Source: Aggregatilineales bacterium (GTDB lineage: Bacteria > Chloroflexota > Anaerolineae > Aggregatilineales > Ch27). From it: DNA of 64,000 bases. Below, piece after piece: positions 1 to 8,340 of this stretch (positions within the stretch are counted from its first letter, which is position 1; each line of letters opens with the position of its first letter). Location: the NCBI GenBank assembly GCA_029976025.1, contig JARKNX010000180.1, positions 1 through 64,000 of the forward strand, in the 5' to 3' direction. The notes under the pieces were generated by a model, which worked only from the letters and a program-made list of their open reading frames with translations, searched no databases and had not been told where the DNA came from. The position numbers were made by a program, and so were the translations under genes.

Positions 1-1321
1 TAACCTCGATATTTACATCACCCGCGTAGATGGGACGCAAGGCCCCATTCGCCTGACTTACGATCCGGCGCCTGACTTCTCACCGGTATGGGCGCCCGGC
101 GGGCGCGAGATTCTCTATGTCTCCCGCCGCGGGGGCGATCAGGATATCTATATGCTCTCGCTGGATGACCCCACGGAAGCGGCAGCGGTCAACCTGACCG
201 GGACGCCGCAAATCGATGAGGAACATCCGGCCTGGTCACCTGATGGGACCAGAATTGCCTACAGCGCGCGGATTGATGGCCTGGAAGCCGTATTCGTGAA
301 GACGATAGCGAATCTGGATGCCGCGCCAGACCTCATCGATCGCGGCAGGGCGCCGGCCTGGTCGCCTGATGGGAACAGCCTGATCTATGTCGTTGATCAG
401 GGCGGGCGCTCGATACTCGTTGCCGGCCAGGTGGGGACGGTGGGCGTGCCGAGTCAGGCTATTGATCTCCTGCTGCCGGCGGATAACCCGGACTGGACGG
501 CGTGGCGCCCCCAGAACCTCCCTGCAGTGGCTATTCAGCCAGCGCCGCCGCTCTATAACGAACAAATCAGTTTTGTACAGGAAGTGCCGCCTTATTACCG
601 CCTGGCTCTGCTGGGCGATGTGCAGGCGCCCAATCCGTATCTGAGCGACCGAGTCAACGATTCATTCATGGCGCTGCGAGAAGCCGTACTCGAGCGAACC
701 GGTGTAGATTACCTGGGCGAGCTGGAGGATGCTTTCTGGCCGCTTGACCGCCCGCCTGAGCCGGGACAGGACCCTTTGAACTGGCACTTTGCCGGACGCG
801 CGATCGCCCTGAACCGTAACCTGATTTACGGATTCCCTCCCCCGCTTGAGGTTGTGCGAGAGGATGATGGAATACGCACTTTCTGGCGCATCTACGCTCG
901 CACGGCGTTGCAGGATGGCCAGATGGGCGAGCCGCTGACCCGGATACCCTGGGATTTCGCAGCCCGCTCCAGCGGCGATGTCCAGGCTTATGAAGAGGGC
1001 GGCCGGCTGAGATCCGGGGTGCCCGCCGGTTACTATGTCGATCTGACTCAACTGTTCGCCGATTTTGGCTGGGAGCGGATCCCGGCTGATCGGAGCTGGC
1101 GCCGCAACTTTAGCGGAGTGTCTTTCTGGGAGGCCGTGAAGAATGACGGCCTTTCCTGGCCGGAAGCTATGCTCGAAATTTACAGCGTAGAGGAACTAGA
1201 CGCCTTCCTGGCACAGCCGACTGCCCCACCCACCAGCACGCTGGGGCCGCCGACTGCCACGCCGTCGCCGACATGGACGCCAACGCCGGAGCCGCCTGAT
1301 CAGGCTGCGCCATCGAGTTAG
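1..1321 (+). CDS. Secreted/surface beta-propeller protein, C-terminal part (5' end outside window)
   Basis: The reading frame is open from base 2, so the gene begins before the window; the ATG at 152 is internal. The visible part starts with PD40/TolB-like blades carrying repeated 'aWSPDG' motifs (at least three: 'VWAPGG', 'AWSPDGTRIAY', 'AWSPDGNSLIY'), which normally build a propeller. It is followed by about 230 residues I do not recognise, and ends in a Thr/Pro/Ser-rich tail of the kind seen on other extracellular proteins in this window. An M23 peptidase follows 20 bases downstream on the same strand, so the two are probably co-transcribed and act in the envelope. The propeller call is good; the function is unknown. 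Confidence 0.8.
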   Translation, partial: NLDIYITRVDGTQGPIRLTYDPAPDFSPVWAPGGREILYVSRRGGDQDIYMLSLDDPTEAAAVNLTGTPQIDEEHPAWSPDGTRIAYSARIDGLEAVFVKTIANLDAAPDLIDRGRAPAWSPDGNSLIYVVDQGGRSILVAGQVGTVGVPSQAIDLLLPADNPDWTAWRPQNLPAVAIQPAPPLYNEQISFVQEVPPYYRLALLGDVQAPNPYLSDRVNDSFMALREAVLERTGVDYLGELEDAFWPLDRPPEPGQDPLNWHFAGRAIALNRNLIYGFPPPLEVVREDDGIRTFWRIYARTALQDGQMGEPLTRIPWDFAARSSGDVQAYEEGGRLRSGVPAGYYVDLTQLFADFGWERIPADRSWRRNFSGVSFWEAVKNDGLSWPEAMLEIYSVEELDAFLAQPTAPPTSTLGPPTATPSPTWTPTPEPPDQAAPSS

Positions 1322-1341
1322 CTGGGAGATGGGTTGAAGGA

Positions 1342-2631
1342 ATGCCGCTGAAAAAGAACACCCAGCCTCGCAACCTGCAAGGTATTGCGCTTATTCTGGT
1401 CCTGGCAATTGCTGTCGGGCTTTTGCTGATGCGCCAGGGGCAGGGTGCGCCCGCACTCACGGTTAGCCTGCCAGTAGCGCAGGCGTCCCCAACACCTCAG
1501 CCTCCATCCTGGCAGGATGTGCTCCAGCAGCAGGTCCTGGCTAACGCCACGCCAGTCCCTCAGCCGCTCCTGCCGACAGACGACCATACACCGCCGACGC
1601 TGGCGCCCATCAATCCGGCGGCCCCGGTCATTCTGGAGCCGGGCCAGTTGGAAGGCGCCGCCGCAACGACAGCTCCGCTTGCTCTCACTACGAGACAGGA
1701 GGCCGCAGCGCCGGGGAGCCTGGAAGTAGTCAGCGCAGCGGGCAGGGGTGAGGTATCCTGGCAGCCTCCTCCCATGATCGGCCCTATTTCTGTAGACCCG
1801 CGCGATCACTACTGGTTCGCCCGGCCAGTGGATTCCGACGCTGTTAATTACGGGTTGTTCTACTATTCCTTTGGCTCAGACGGTCCGGATGATCTCTGGC
1901 GGGTTCACCATGGCCTTGATATGCCGAACCCGATTGGTGAAAGCGTGCGCGCAGCAGGGCCGGGGACGGTCGTCTGGGCGGCCAACGGATTCCGGGTGGA
2001 GCAGCCGGATGGCACGGTCACAGAGACGACCTACTCCTACGGCAACACAGTGCTGATCGAGCACGATTTCGGATATCGGGGTATGCGTCTCTTCACGCTG
2101 TACGCTCACCTGTCTTCTATTCTGGTTACACGCGGGCAGCGGGTAGAGACCGGCGATATCATCGGCCTCGTGGGGGATACCGGCGTTGTGACAGGATCGC
2201 ACGTGCATTTTGAGGTACGTCTGGGCCAGAACAGTTACTATGCGGTACATAACCCTATCCTGTGGATGGTTCCCTACGCCGGGCATGGGACTATTGCCGG
2301 GCGCGTGATCGGCCCTGACGGTGACGTGCTGGATGATGCTGATATCTCAATCATCGACCGTGCCACAGGGCGCGTAGTGCGGACGGGTGCCGCGTACGTT
2401 CGCCAGGATATCAACCGCGATCACAAGCCGGACATTAATTTTGATCCGGTCTGGAATGAGAATTTCGCGGTGGGCGATATTCCAGAGGGGCGCTACCAGG
2501 TGGTGACGCGCATCGATGGCGTGCGAGTATCGCGGACGGTAGATGTTCACGAGGGGACGACAACCTTTGTCGAGCTGGCCCTCCCGCACGAAGCAACGCC
2601 GGAAGTGCCGCCGCAGGCTGAGGCCTCCTGA
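1342..2631 (+). CDS. Membrane-anchored M23 family metallopeptidase with C-terminal carboxypeptidase-regulatory-like domain
   Basis: A 429-residue protein with an N-terminal hydrophobic segment (about residues 13-30), a long Pro/Ala-rich linker, and an M23 (LytM/lysostaphin-type) domain at about 185-310. The zinc ligands are visible: HxxxD at His189/Asp193, YAH at His256, and HxH at His287/His289. M23 enzymes cleave peptidoglycan cross-bridges, or act as regulators when ligands are missing; here all ligands are present, so an active hydrolase is expected. After the catalytic domain a beta-sandwich of the carboxypeptidase-regulatory type begins at 'GTIAGRVIGPDG' (about 316-415). It follows the propeller gene by 20 bases. 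A purine-rich stretch ends immediately before the ATG, so the ribosome-binding site is not clear-cut. Confidence 0.88.
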   Translation: MPLKKNTQPRNLQGIALILVLAIAVGLLLMRQGQGAPALTVSLPVAQASPTPQPPSWQDVLQQQVLANATPVPQPLLPTDDHTPPTLAPINPAAPVILEPGQLEGAAATTAPLALTTRQEAAAPGSLEVVSAAGRGEVSWQPPPMIGPISVDPRDHYWFARPVDSDAVNYGLFYYSFGSDGPDDLWRVHHGLDMPNPIGESVRAAGPGTVVWAANGFRVEQPDGTVTETTYSYGNTVLIEHDFGYRGMRLFTLYAHLSSILVTRGQRVETGDIIGLVGDTGVVTGSHVHFEVRLGQNSYYAVHNPILWMVPYAGHGTIAGRVIGPDGDVLDDADISIIDRATGRVVRTGAAYVRQDINRDHKPDINFDPVWNENFAVGDIPEGRYQVVTRIDGVRVSRTVDVHEGTTTFVELALPHEATPEVPPQAEAS

Positions 2632-2785
2632 ACGTGAGCCAGACGACGTAAGGATATCGTGGCGCAAGGGTGCCGTCAGGCAAGCGCGTTGTAAACGCAT
2701 GGCGTGCCGGGGATCGAAGGATTACACTTACAGATGAGCACATGCAGACTGCCGTTTACTGGCGTGGGGACTTAAGGAGTCAGGC

Positions 2786-4882
2786 ATGATCAGAAGAGGT
2801 AGCAGGAACCGTATAATGACGCTCCTTGTGGTGGTTGGGGCGATGCTGGGCCTGATTTATGGTGTCGGATTTGTCCTTGCTCAGGAGTCCAGTCGCCAGC
2901 TTATACCCGGGGCATCCGTTACCGCTTCGCTGGACAGGGAGACCTTTGCCCGGACATTCTGGTTTGATGGCACCTCCGGGCAGTCGGTGACGCTCTTTGC
3001 GTCTACAACGGCTGATGGCCTTGATCTGGCTATGCTGCTGAATGATTCCACCGGCAATTTGCTGGCGGTGGACAGCGATTTTGAGACGGTGGGCGCGGCA
3101 GCTATCGCCAATGTAACGTTGCCGGCGGATGGACGTTTCTACGTCACCGTAATACGTTCAACCGGGGCGGAGGGCGATGCCAGCGGTGAGTTTACGCTCA
3201 CGTTTGCGGTAGAAGCCGGTGAGACGCCTGAGACGCCGGGGCCTGGCCAGCCTGTGGCGACCGCGGCTCTTCTGGTGACGCTGGATGCGGGGATTCAGGT
3301 GCCCCTTAGCTGGAACAGCACCGCTGATCTGGGTCTGGAGGTGCGCGATCCACAGGGCAACAGCGTGTACTGGAATAATCCGACAGCGGGCAGCGGTGTC
3401 TTTGAACGAAATGCCAACGGCAACTGCGTCGCTACAACGGATAATGCAGTTGAGCGCATAACGTTCACGCCTGGCGCGCTCCCGGTGGGCAGTTACGAGA
3501 TCATTGTTTACTATCTACAGGGCTGTGACAACACTGATCCAGTCAGCTTCTCCCTTAACACTGTTGTCGATGGCAAGGCGCTGGAGCCAGTGACCGGCAC
3601 GCTGCGCCTGGGTCAGGAGTTCCTCTCCAGCTTTGTGGTCACGGCGTCAGGCGAAGCCGCCAACGGAGCCAGCGGGATCAGCCCGGGCGACCGACTGGCT
3701 GATCCGACATCTTTCCTGGGCCGTCCTGATGTGACTCCCCTCACACTTGATACTACGGTTACCGGCCGTATTGACTCCCAGAATCCGTACCGGACCTACA
3801 GCTTTACGGGCGGGACGGGCGATATGGTCACTATCCGCATGAATGCGCTCGATGGCAATCTGGATACCAAGCTGTACCTGTTGGATCCTGCCGGCATTCA
3901 GGTCGCATTCAATGATGATGCGCTCAATGCCAACACCACTAACAGCGCAATTGCTAACCAGACTCTGGTGAGCAATGGCACCTATACTATCGTCGCTACC
4001 CGGTATGGCACGGATGTTGGCGGCACTGAGGGGAACTACGATCTGACGCTGACGGGCGCCGATCTGGAAGTCCCGGCGGCGCTGGCTAATCTTAACCTGC
4101 CGGTTGGCAGCATCGAGGTGGGCCTGCTCTGGAACACCAACGCAGATCTCCAGTTGCTGGTGCGCGACCCGTCCGGGAATGCTGTGTACGATGATATCCC
4201 CGTAAGTGAGACCGGGGGCAGGCTGGCTGAGGATGGCAATGTGAACTGCCGGAATACCACCACCAGTCCTGTGTCCTACATTTACTGGCCGCCCGATCGG
4301 CTGCCGCCCGGCACATACGAAGTTGAGGTCTGGTATCAGAATGACTGCGGCGATACATCGCCAGTGACGTTCAACCTGACGACCCGAGTTAACGGCGATG
4401 TCATTATCTCCAGCACCCAGCAGCCGCTGCGCGGCCAGATTTATCTCACCACCTTCATCGTGGATGTTAATGGCACGGCGACGGCGGGGGCAGGGGGATT
4501 CATCGGCGGCGCTGATATGTTCAACCTCAGCACCGAACTGGCGAATGCAACACCGATCAACTTCGGGGATACTGTATCCGGCACCATCAACCGGTCGAAC
4601 AGATTCGACCTGTATGCCTTCGAAGGCGCCGCCGGTGACCAGATTCGAATTGGTATGCAGGCGACTGCCGGCACGCTTGATCCGATGTTGTATCTGATAT
4701 CCGGGGATGGTCTTGAGCTGGCTGCCAATGATGATGCCGTAGTCAACGAAACGACCAATGCCCTGATCGACAACTTCACACTGGCGGCGGATGGTACTTA
4801 CGTGATCATCGCCACGCACTACGGAGGGGTTTACGGCGGGACGAGTGGGACTTATAATCTCTCCATTGTCCGGCTCAACTGA
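2786..4882 (+). CDS. Secreted protein with three PPC-type domains alternating with a duplicated beta-sandwich module
   Basis: A 698-residue exported protein (signal segment about 10-33, ending 'VLAQES'). It contains three pre-peptidase C-terminal (PPC-like) domains at about 38-145, 320-425 and 590-698, recognisable by 'DGNLDTKLYLLDPAG'-type strands and 'DGTYTIVATRYG' ends. Between them lies a second module present twice: 'LGLEVRDPQGNSVYWNNP' and 'LQLLVRDPSGNAVYDDIP', each with a conserved Cys in 'NGNCV/NVNCR' and one in 'GCDNT/DCGDT'. This module may be related to YfaP/DUF2135-like sandwiches, but I am unsure. No catalytic domain is seen, so a binding or scaffold role outside the cell is inferred. 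The start is supported by AAGGAG at 2774. Confidence 0.75.
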   Translation: MIRRGSRNRIMTLLVVVGAMLGLIYGVGFVLAQESSRQLIPGASVTASLDRETFARTFWFDGTSGQSVTLFASTTADGLDLAMLLNDSTGNLLAVDSDFETVGAAAIANVTLPADGRFYVTVIRSTGAEGDASGEFTLTFAVEAGETPETPGPGQPVATAALLVTLDAGIQVPLSWNSTADLGLEVRDPQGNSVYWNNPTAGSGVFERNANGNCVATTDNAVERITFTPGALPVGSYEIIVYYLQGCDNTDPVSFSLNTVVDGKALEPVTGTLRLGQEFLSSFVVTASGEAANGASGISPGDRLADPTSFLGRPDVTPLTLDTTVTGRIDSQNPYRTYSFTGGTGDMVTIRMNALDGNLDTKLYLLDPAGIQVAFNDDALNANTTNSAIANQTLVSNGTYTIVATRYGTDVGGTEGNYDLTLTGADLEVPAALANLNLPVGSIEVGLLWNTNADLQLLVRDPSGNAVYDDIPVSETGGRLAEDGNVNCRNTTTSPVSYIYWPPDRLPPGTYEVEVWYQNDCGDTSPVTFNLTTRVNGDVIISSTQQPLRGQIYLTTFIVDVNGTATAGAGGFIGGADMFNLSTELANATPINFGDTVSGTINRSNRFDLYAFEGAAGDQIRIGMQATAGTLDPMLYLISGDGLELAANDDAVVNETTNALIDNFTLAADGTYVIIATHYGGVYGGTSGTYNLSIVRLN

Positions 4883-4989
4883 GAGTTGTTGAGCATATCC
4901 CCGCTACAGGCGCGGCGGTCGCCAGGCTTGCGATAAGGCGCGCCTGCGGGTGAGATGTTGATAAACAGGGTCAACCCCCTACCTTTGAG

Positions 4990-5025
4990 GCGGGGCAGGT
5001 GGACAAAACCTCCTGTCCCGCTTTT
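4990..5025 (+). terminator. Putative rho-independent terminator after the PPC protein
   Basis: Ten-base arms 4990-4999 and 5012-5021 pair with one mismatch around a 12-base loop, followed by TTTT. It lies between the PPC protein and the lipoprotein gene, suggesting they are separate transcripts. Confidence 0.55.
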
Positions 5026-5067
5026 CTCCGAGACGAATGAGATTCTGATAATTGTAAGGGAGTAAAC

Positions 5068-5754
5068 ATGTTGCCCAAGAAAATGCTGTTTATTCTTCCC
5101 CTGCTGCTCATGCTGGCCGCGGCGGGGTGCATGCCCCAGCCGACGCTGCGTTCTGAGCTTTTCCTCCACGATACCAGCCTGATCACCAGGGAGCCTTGCG
5201 CCGCGCCTTGCTGGAACAATATCACACCAGGGGAGACGTCATGGTCAGCGGCGCTGGAGATCATCCAGGGGGATACCAGATTTCAGGGCGTGGAAGTGAA
5301 TACCGACGATCAGGAGGGGCTTATTCAGGCGGTGTGGCAGCCCGCGGGAAGTGGACAGTTCTGCTGCCGGATGCTGGCTGAAGGTGAAGGGGAGAATGTC
5401 TCATTCCTGTTCCTGGCCCTGGCTACCCCGGGCATCATTGTTGACCAGGTTCTGAATACCTATGGCGAACCGACTTATGTCACAACGTTTGATTTCACCG
5501 ATCAGGAGTCGGTGGTCCAGTTGATATATCCGGATGTGCCAATGGTTGTGTCGGCGCTGGTCGGCACGAAGGAGTCATCCCTGCTGGCTAACTCGGAGAT
5601 TGTCGCTATGCTGACCATGGCCCCTGATGAGATGGCCCTGATCCTGCAGACGACTGATCTCAAGCGGTGGGATGGGTATCAGGCTTACGCTACGTATGTT
5701 CAGGCGACGCCGGTCGTCACACCGAGCGTCACGCTGACCCCGGCTCCGAATTAG
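5068..5754 (+). CDS. Lipoprotein of unknown function
   Basis: A 228-residue protein with a clear lipoprotein signal: basic N-terminus, hydrophobic core and lipobox 'AAAGC' with Cys21 as the predicted lipidated residue. The mature part has Cys residues near positions 47-51 ('PCAAPCW') and in 'FCCRM', and ends in a short Thr/Pro-rich tail. I do not recognise the family; small lipoproteins starting with a 'PCAAPCW' segment seem to be a recurrent type in Chloroflexota, but that is recollection, not proof. The start has a good AAGGGAG site 6 bases upstream. It stands alone between two hairpin-containing intergenic regions. No function is proposed. Confidence 0.75.
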   Translation: MLPKKMLFILPLLLMLAAAGCMPQPTLRSELFLHDTSLITREPCAAPCWNNITPGETSWSAALEIIQGDTRFQGVEVNTDDQEGLIQAVWQPAGSGQFCCRMLAEGEGENVSFLFLALATPGIIVDQVLNTYGEPTYVTTFDFTDQESVVQLIYPDVPMVVSALVGTKESSLLANSEIVAMLTMAPDEMALILQTTDLKRWDGYQAYATYVQATPVVTPSVTLTPAPN

Positions 5755-5771
5755 AAAAACTTAGTGCGGGA

Positions 5772-5811
5772 TTAGAGATTGTGCAGCGCGATAGATCTGC
5801 ACAATCTCTAA
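5772..5811. repeat. Perfect 15-bp inverted repeat with 10-nt loop
   Basis: Arms 5772-5786 and 5797-5811 are exactly complementary (TTAGAGATTGTGCAG and its reverse complement) around the loop CGCGATAGAT. On the plus strand it is followed by AACATAAAAC, not a T-run. Read on the minus strand, GTTTTTC appears about 13 bases past the stem. It could be a terminator of the lipoprotein gene or a protein-binding palindrome. Confidence 0.7.
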
Positions 5812-5850
5812 ACATAAAACCGGGTATAGTTATCCATATACTCAAGAAGG

Positions 5851-5889
5851 CGCCCCGGATGGAGATGACACAGCCGCGCCATCCGGGCG
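5851..5889 (+). other. Second stem-loop in the same intergenic region
   Basis: CGCCCCGGATGG (5851-5862) pairs with CCATCCGGGCG (5879-5889) with one bulged C. It lies 31 bases upstream of the DsbA-like start, so it would fall in that gene's leader. Function unknown. Confidence 0.4.
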
Positions 5890-5919
5890 TGCAGATCGTA
5901 TGCCCAGGAGTGCATATTC

Positions 5920-6732
5920 ATGGAAGACCAGCAACGCACCAGCAAACCTGAGGATCGGGAGCAACTTGTTGTCAGCATATCTCGCTCGGCGATCTACGTG
6001 ATCGTCACTGCTGTTGTATTCTTCATCGTCGGTTATGGGATAGCCTGGTTCTCTTTCAACGCCGCTATTTCGGCCCGGGAACAGGGTCTCGAAGAGACAG
6101 TTCGCACGGCTGTCAGCGCGGCATTTGCTGATCTCGATCTGCCCCGGGAAGCTGCGCAGGTAGCCGCTCCTCAGGCTCCGGCAGCCCCGCAGATTGTCAA
6201 TGTGAGCGTGGGCAATAGCCCGTCCCGCGGGCCGGAAGACGCGCCGATCACTATCGTGGAGTTCTCCGACTTCCGTTGTGGCTTCTGTGGCAGGTTCCAG
6301 GCTCAGACTTTGCAGCCGCTCCTGGACCAGTACGGGGATCAGATTCGCTTCGTCTATCGGAATTTCCCGGTTGTCGGAGGGGAGCGCGCTGCTGAGGCGG
6401 CTCAGTGTGTCTTTGCCCAGAGCGAAGAGGCGTTCTGGGCCTATCACGACCTTCTTTTCGCCAATCAGCAGACGACGGGCAGTGACGATACGTTGATTGC
6501 ACTGGCCGGGCAGGTCGAAGGGCTTGACGTTGACGCGTTTCAGGAATGTCTGTCCGCGGATACTTACGTCGCGGCGGTTCAGGCCGATTTTGCTGATGGG
6601 ATTAGCTACGGCGTGAGCGGCACCCCCACCTTCTTCATTAACGGGCGCTTGCTGGTTGGCGCTCAGCCGCTGACGGCTTTTCAGGCGATAATTAACGAAG
6701 CGCTGGCAGCGCAAAATGAGCAGCCTAGCTAA
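5920..6732 (+). CDS. Membrane-anchored DsbA-like thiol:disulfide oxidoreductase
   Basis: A 270-residue protein with one N-terminal transmembrane helix (about 22-46), a short coiled linker, and a thioredoxin-fold DsbA/Thioredoxin_4 domain from about residue 95. The active site is Cys120-Gly-Phe-Cys123 in 'FSDFRCGFCGRF'. The cis-proline loop is 'SGTPTFF' (Pro236). Two further cysteines, Cys163 and Cys210, match the second pair seen in BdbD-like proteins. It should oxidise or isomerise disulfides on the outer face of the cytoplasmic membrane. The VKOR homologue about 1 kb downstream on the other strand is the natural re-oxidant. AGGAG at 5906 supports the start. Family assignment is firm; oxidase versus reductase direction is inferred. 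Confidence 0.88.
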   Translation: MEDQQRTSKPEDREQLVVSISRSAIYVIVTAVVFFIVGYGIAWFSFNAAISAREQGLEETVRTAVSAAFADLDLPREAAQVAAPQAPAAPQIVNVSVGNSPSRGPEDAPITIVEFSDFRCGFCGRFQAQTLQPLLDQYGDQIRFVYRNFPVVGGERAAEAAQCVFAQSEEAFWAYHDLLFANQQTTGSDDTLIALAGQVEGLDVDAFQECLSADTYVAAVQADFADGISYGVSGTPTFFINGRLLVGAQPLTAFQAIINEALAAQNEQPS

Positions 6733-6769
6733 GTGACATACGGCGGGGCGTTACCGGTGCAAAAAGGTA

Positions 6770-6798
6770 TTGTCCCTGTCCGGTATGGAGGGTATAAT
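6770..6798 (+). promoter_or_regulatory. Sigma70-type promoter for the S1-domain gene
   Basis: TTGTCC at 6770-6775, a 17-base spacer, and a perfect TATAAT at 6793-6798. Transcription would start near 6805, about 60 bases before the coding start. Confidence 0.75.
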
Positions 6799-6863
6799 AC
6801 GCCCCTGTCTATTCGATCAGGCAACGCAACCCCGGATCGCGTTCGCAAGAGGAGTCTTGTAAG

Positions 6864-7595
6864 ATGGCTGTGACCGTTGGAGAAAGACCAACATCAATCA
6901 AGGATCTGAAGCCCAAGATGGCTTTGACCGGCATTGTCAAAAAAGTGGAGTTGTTTGGGGCTTTTGTTGATGTCGGTGTGGGCCAGGACGGCCTTCTCCA
7001 TATCTCACAGTTGAGCTCCGGACATGTACGCAATGTCACGGATGTTGTAAAAGAAGGCGACCAGGTCGATGTCTGGGTTATGGAGGTTGATCCGCAGAAG
7101 AAGCGCTTCAACCTGACCATGCTGCGCCCGCCGGAAAAAGGCTGGGACGAAATCAAAGAGGGTGATGTGCTGACAGGCAAAGTCACCCGCATTGAGCGAT
7201 TCGGCGCCTTTGTTGATCTGGGCACGGAGCGCCCGGGGCGTATCCACGTTTCAGAGCTGTCCACTGAGTTCGTCAGGAACCCGGAGGATGTAGTCAAGGT
7301 GGGCGATGAAGTCAGGGTCAAGGTCCTGACCATCAATACGCAGAAACGCCAGATAGACCTGAGCATCAAGGCGCTTGATGAGACTGCGGTTGTCGAGAAG
7401 ATCGAGGAGGATGAAGAGTCCGCCCACGAGCCGACGGCTATGGAGCTGGCGCTGCGGCAGGCGATGAAAGGGACGGACCTGGAGGATGAGATTCCTGTCC
7501 GCGCGCGTCGCGATAAGCGGAATCGGCAGGAGCGCCGGGATCGCAAGCAGCAGGAAGATATCCTGGCTCGCACTCTTCAGCAGCGCAAGGCGTAG
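6864..7595 (+). CDS. RNA-binding protein with two S1 domains
   Basis: A 243-residue cytoplasmic protein with two tandem S1/OB-fold RNA-binding domains, about 16-90 and 100-174. Each carries the typical 'G.V..ve.FGAFVDvG...GLlHISqLs' pattern ('FGAFVDVGVGQDGLLHIS' and 'FGAFVDLGTERPGRIHVS'). The C-terminal about 65 residues are highly charged, acidic then strongly basic ('RARRDKRNRQERRDRKQQ'), and probably disordered. It resembles short S1 proteins of the YugI/general-stress-protein-13 type or ribosomal S1 fragments; it is too short for a true ribosomal S1. AGGAG at 6850 marks the start. It has its own strong promoter and a strong terminator, so it is monocistronic and probably well expressed. 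Confidence 0.88.
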   Translation: MAVTVGERPTSIKDLKPKMALTGIVKKVELFGAFVDVGVGQDGLLHISQLSSGHVRNVTDVVKEGDQVDVWVMEVDPQKKRFNLTMLRPPEKGWDEIKEGDVLTGKVTRIERFGAFVDLGTERPGRIHVSELSTEFVRNPEDVVKVGDEVRVKVLTINTQKRQIDLSIKALDETAVVEKIEEDEESAHEPTAMELALRQAMKGTDLEDEIPVRARRDKRNRQERRDRKQQEDILARTLQQRKA

Positions 7596-7611
7596 TAATC
7601 CTGGTGAATTG

Positions 7612-7643
7612 AAAAGCGGTGTCCGTTGGGGGACACCGCTTTT
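7612..7643. terminator. Strong intrinsic terminator shared by convergent genes
   Basis: A perfect 13-bp stem, AAAAGCGGTGTCC (7612-7624) with GGACACCGCTTTT (7631-7643), around a 6-base loop. A-tract and T-tract flanks make it bidirectional, between the S1 gene and the convergent VKOR gene. Confidence 0.9.
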
Positions 7644-7674
7644 GATTTCTCCGCTGTCAGGCCGGCGGGCTAGA

Positions 7675-8184
7675 TCAGAACGCCGGACGGCGCATAAATT
7701 GAACGATCTGGATCGTGGCGATAATGAAAATGATCGTCATCAGAATGGCCGAGATCAGGCACCAGGTACAGACAGTGTACATAATAAATAACTCGGTATA
7801 CGTCAGGTATAGCGAGAACAGGAAGCCAAACAGGGCCATGCCGAATACCAGAAAAGTGCCATATTCCCGCAGGAAGGAGGCGCGATTCTCCAGGACCCAG
7901 ACGGCCAGAATGGCAAGGTAACCGCCAAAACCGAGAAGGGCAACCGGGAAGCCGAGTATCCTGGCGTACACACTGGATTGCACGAAGCCGCAGTCCACGG
8001 CAATTGCTCCCTCGACGCCCGGTTCGTCGCCAGTGCTCCCGGGACATGTCGTATTGCTCCCGGTAAGCTCTGCCCAACTCATGTACCCGGCGACGAGTAG
8101 TCCCAGGATGGCGAGGACGATCCCGACAATGCGCAGCCATTTATTCCCAACGCTGCTGTTATTTGTTTTTGACGCAGGTGCCAT
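7675..8184 (-). CDS. Vitamin K epoxide reductase (VKOR) family membrane protein
   Basis: A 169-residue polytopic membrane protein with about four hydrophobic helices (about 17-37, 78-97, 107-127, 131-160). It has the four conserved VKOR cysteines: the loop pair Cys47 and Cys65, and the quinone-proximal Cys139-Thr-Trp-Cys142 in 'CTWCLISA'. Bacterial VKORs replace DsbB: they pass electrons from DsbA-like proteins to quinone and so drive disulfide formation. The DsbA-like gene at 5920 fits as the partner. No fused thioredoxin domain is present, so a separate partner is needed. A TATAAT lies on this strand at 8239-8244. The start codon is preceded by GAGGGAT. Confidence 0.9.
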   Translation of the reverse strand: MAPASKTNNSSVGNKWLRIVGIVLAILGLLVAGYMSWAELTGSNTTCPGSTGDEPGVEGAIAVDCGFVQSSVYARILGFPVALLGFGGYLAILAVWVLENRASFLREYGTFLVFGMALFGFLFSLYLTYTELFIMYTVCTWCLISAILMTIIFIIATIQIVQFMRRPAF

Positions 8185-8252
8185 AGAGATCCCTCACAAT
8201 AGTGATGAATTTGAACCACTTCCAGTATACAAATAGCGATTATAACATATAC

Positions 8253-8266
8253 ACAAGAGTTCTTGT
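8253..8266. promoter_or_regulatory. 14-bp palindrome between divergent VKOR and rel genes
   Basis: ACAAGA-GT-TCTTGT is a symmetric half-site pair separated by two bases. It sits between the likely -10 of the VKOR gene (8239-8244, minus) and the rel promoter (8291-8318, plus). The position suits an operator, but no regulator is identified. Confidence 0.35.
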
Positions 8267-8290
8267 CTCTGTAATGGTCGCCGAATATAC

Positions 8291-8318
8291 TTGTCGAAAT
8301 CGTATCTCGTCGCATAAT
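8291..8318 (+). promoter_or_regulatory. Putative promoter for rel
   Basis: TTGTCG (8291-8296), 16-base spacer, CATAAT (8313-8318). Transcription would begin near 8325, leaving a leader of only about 15 bases before the ATG and no visible Shine-Dalgarno site. Confidence 0.5.
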
Positions 8319-8340
8319 TGCTTAAGCTGCGGCTTACACT

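Noticed and set aside
2632-2785. Possible tRNA-like fold (GCGTTGTAAACGC and GGGATCGAAGGA) between the M23 and PPC genes
   Set aside because: The anticodon-like stem and the T-loop-like stretch do not pair into a cloverleaf, and acceptor arms are absent.
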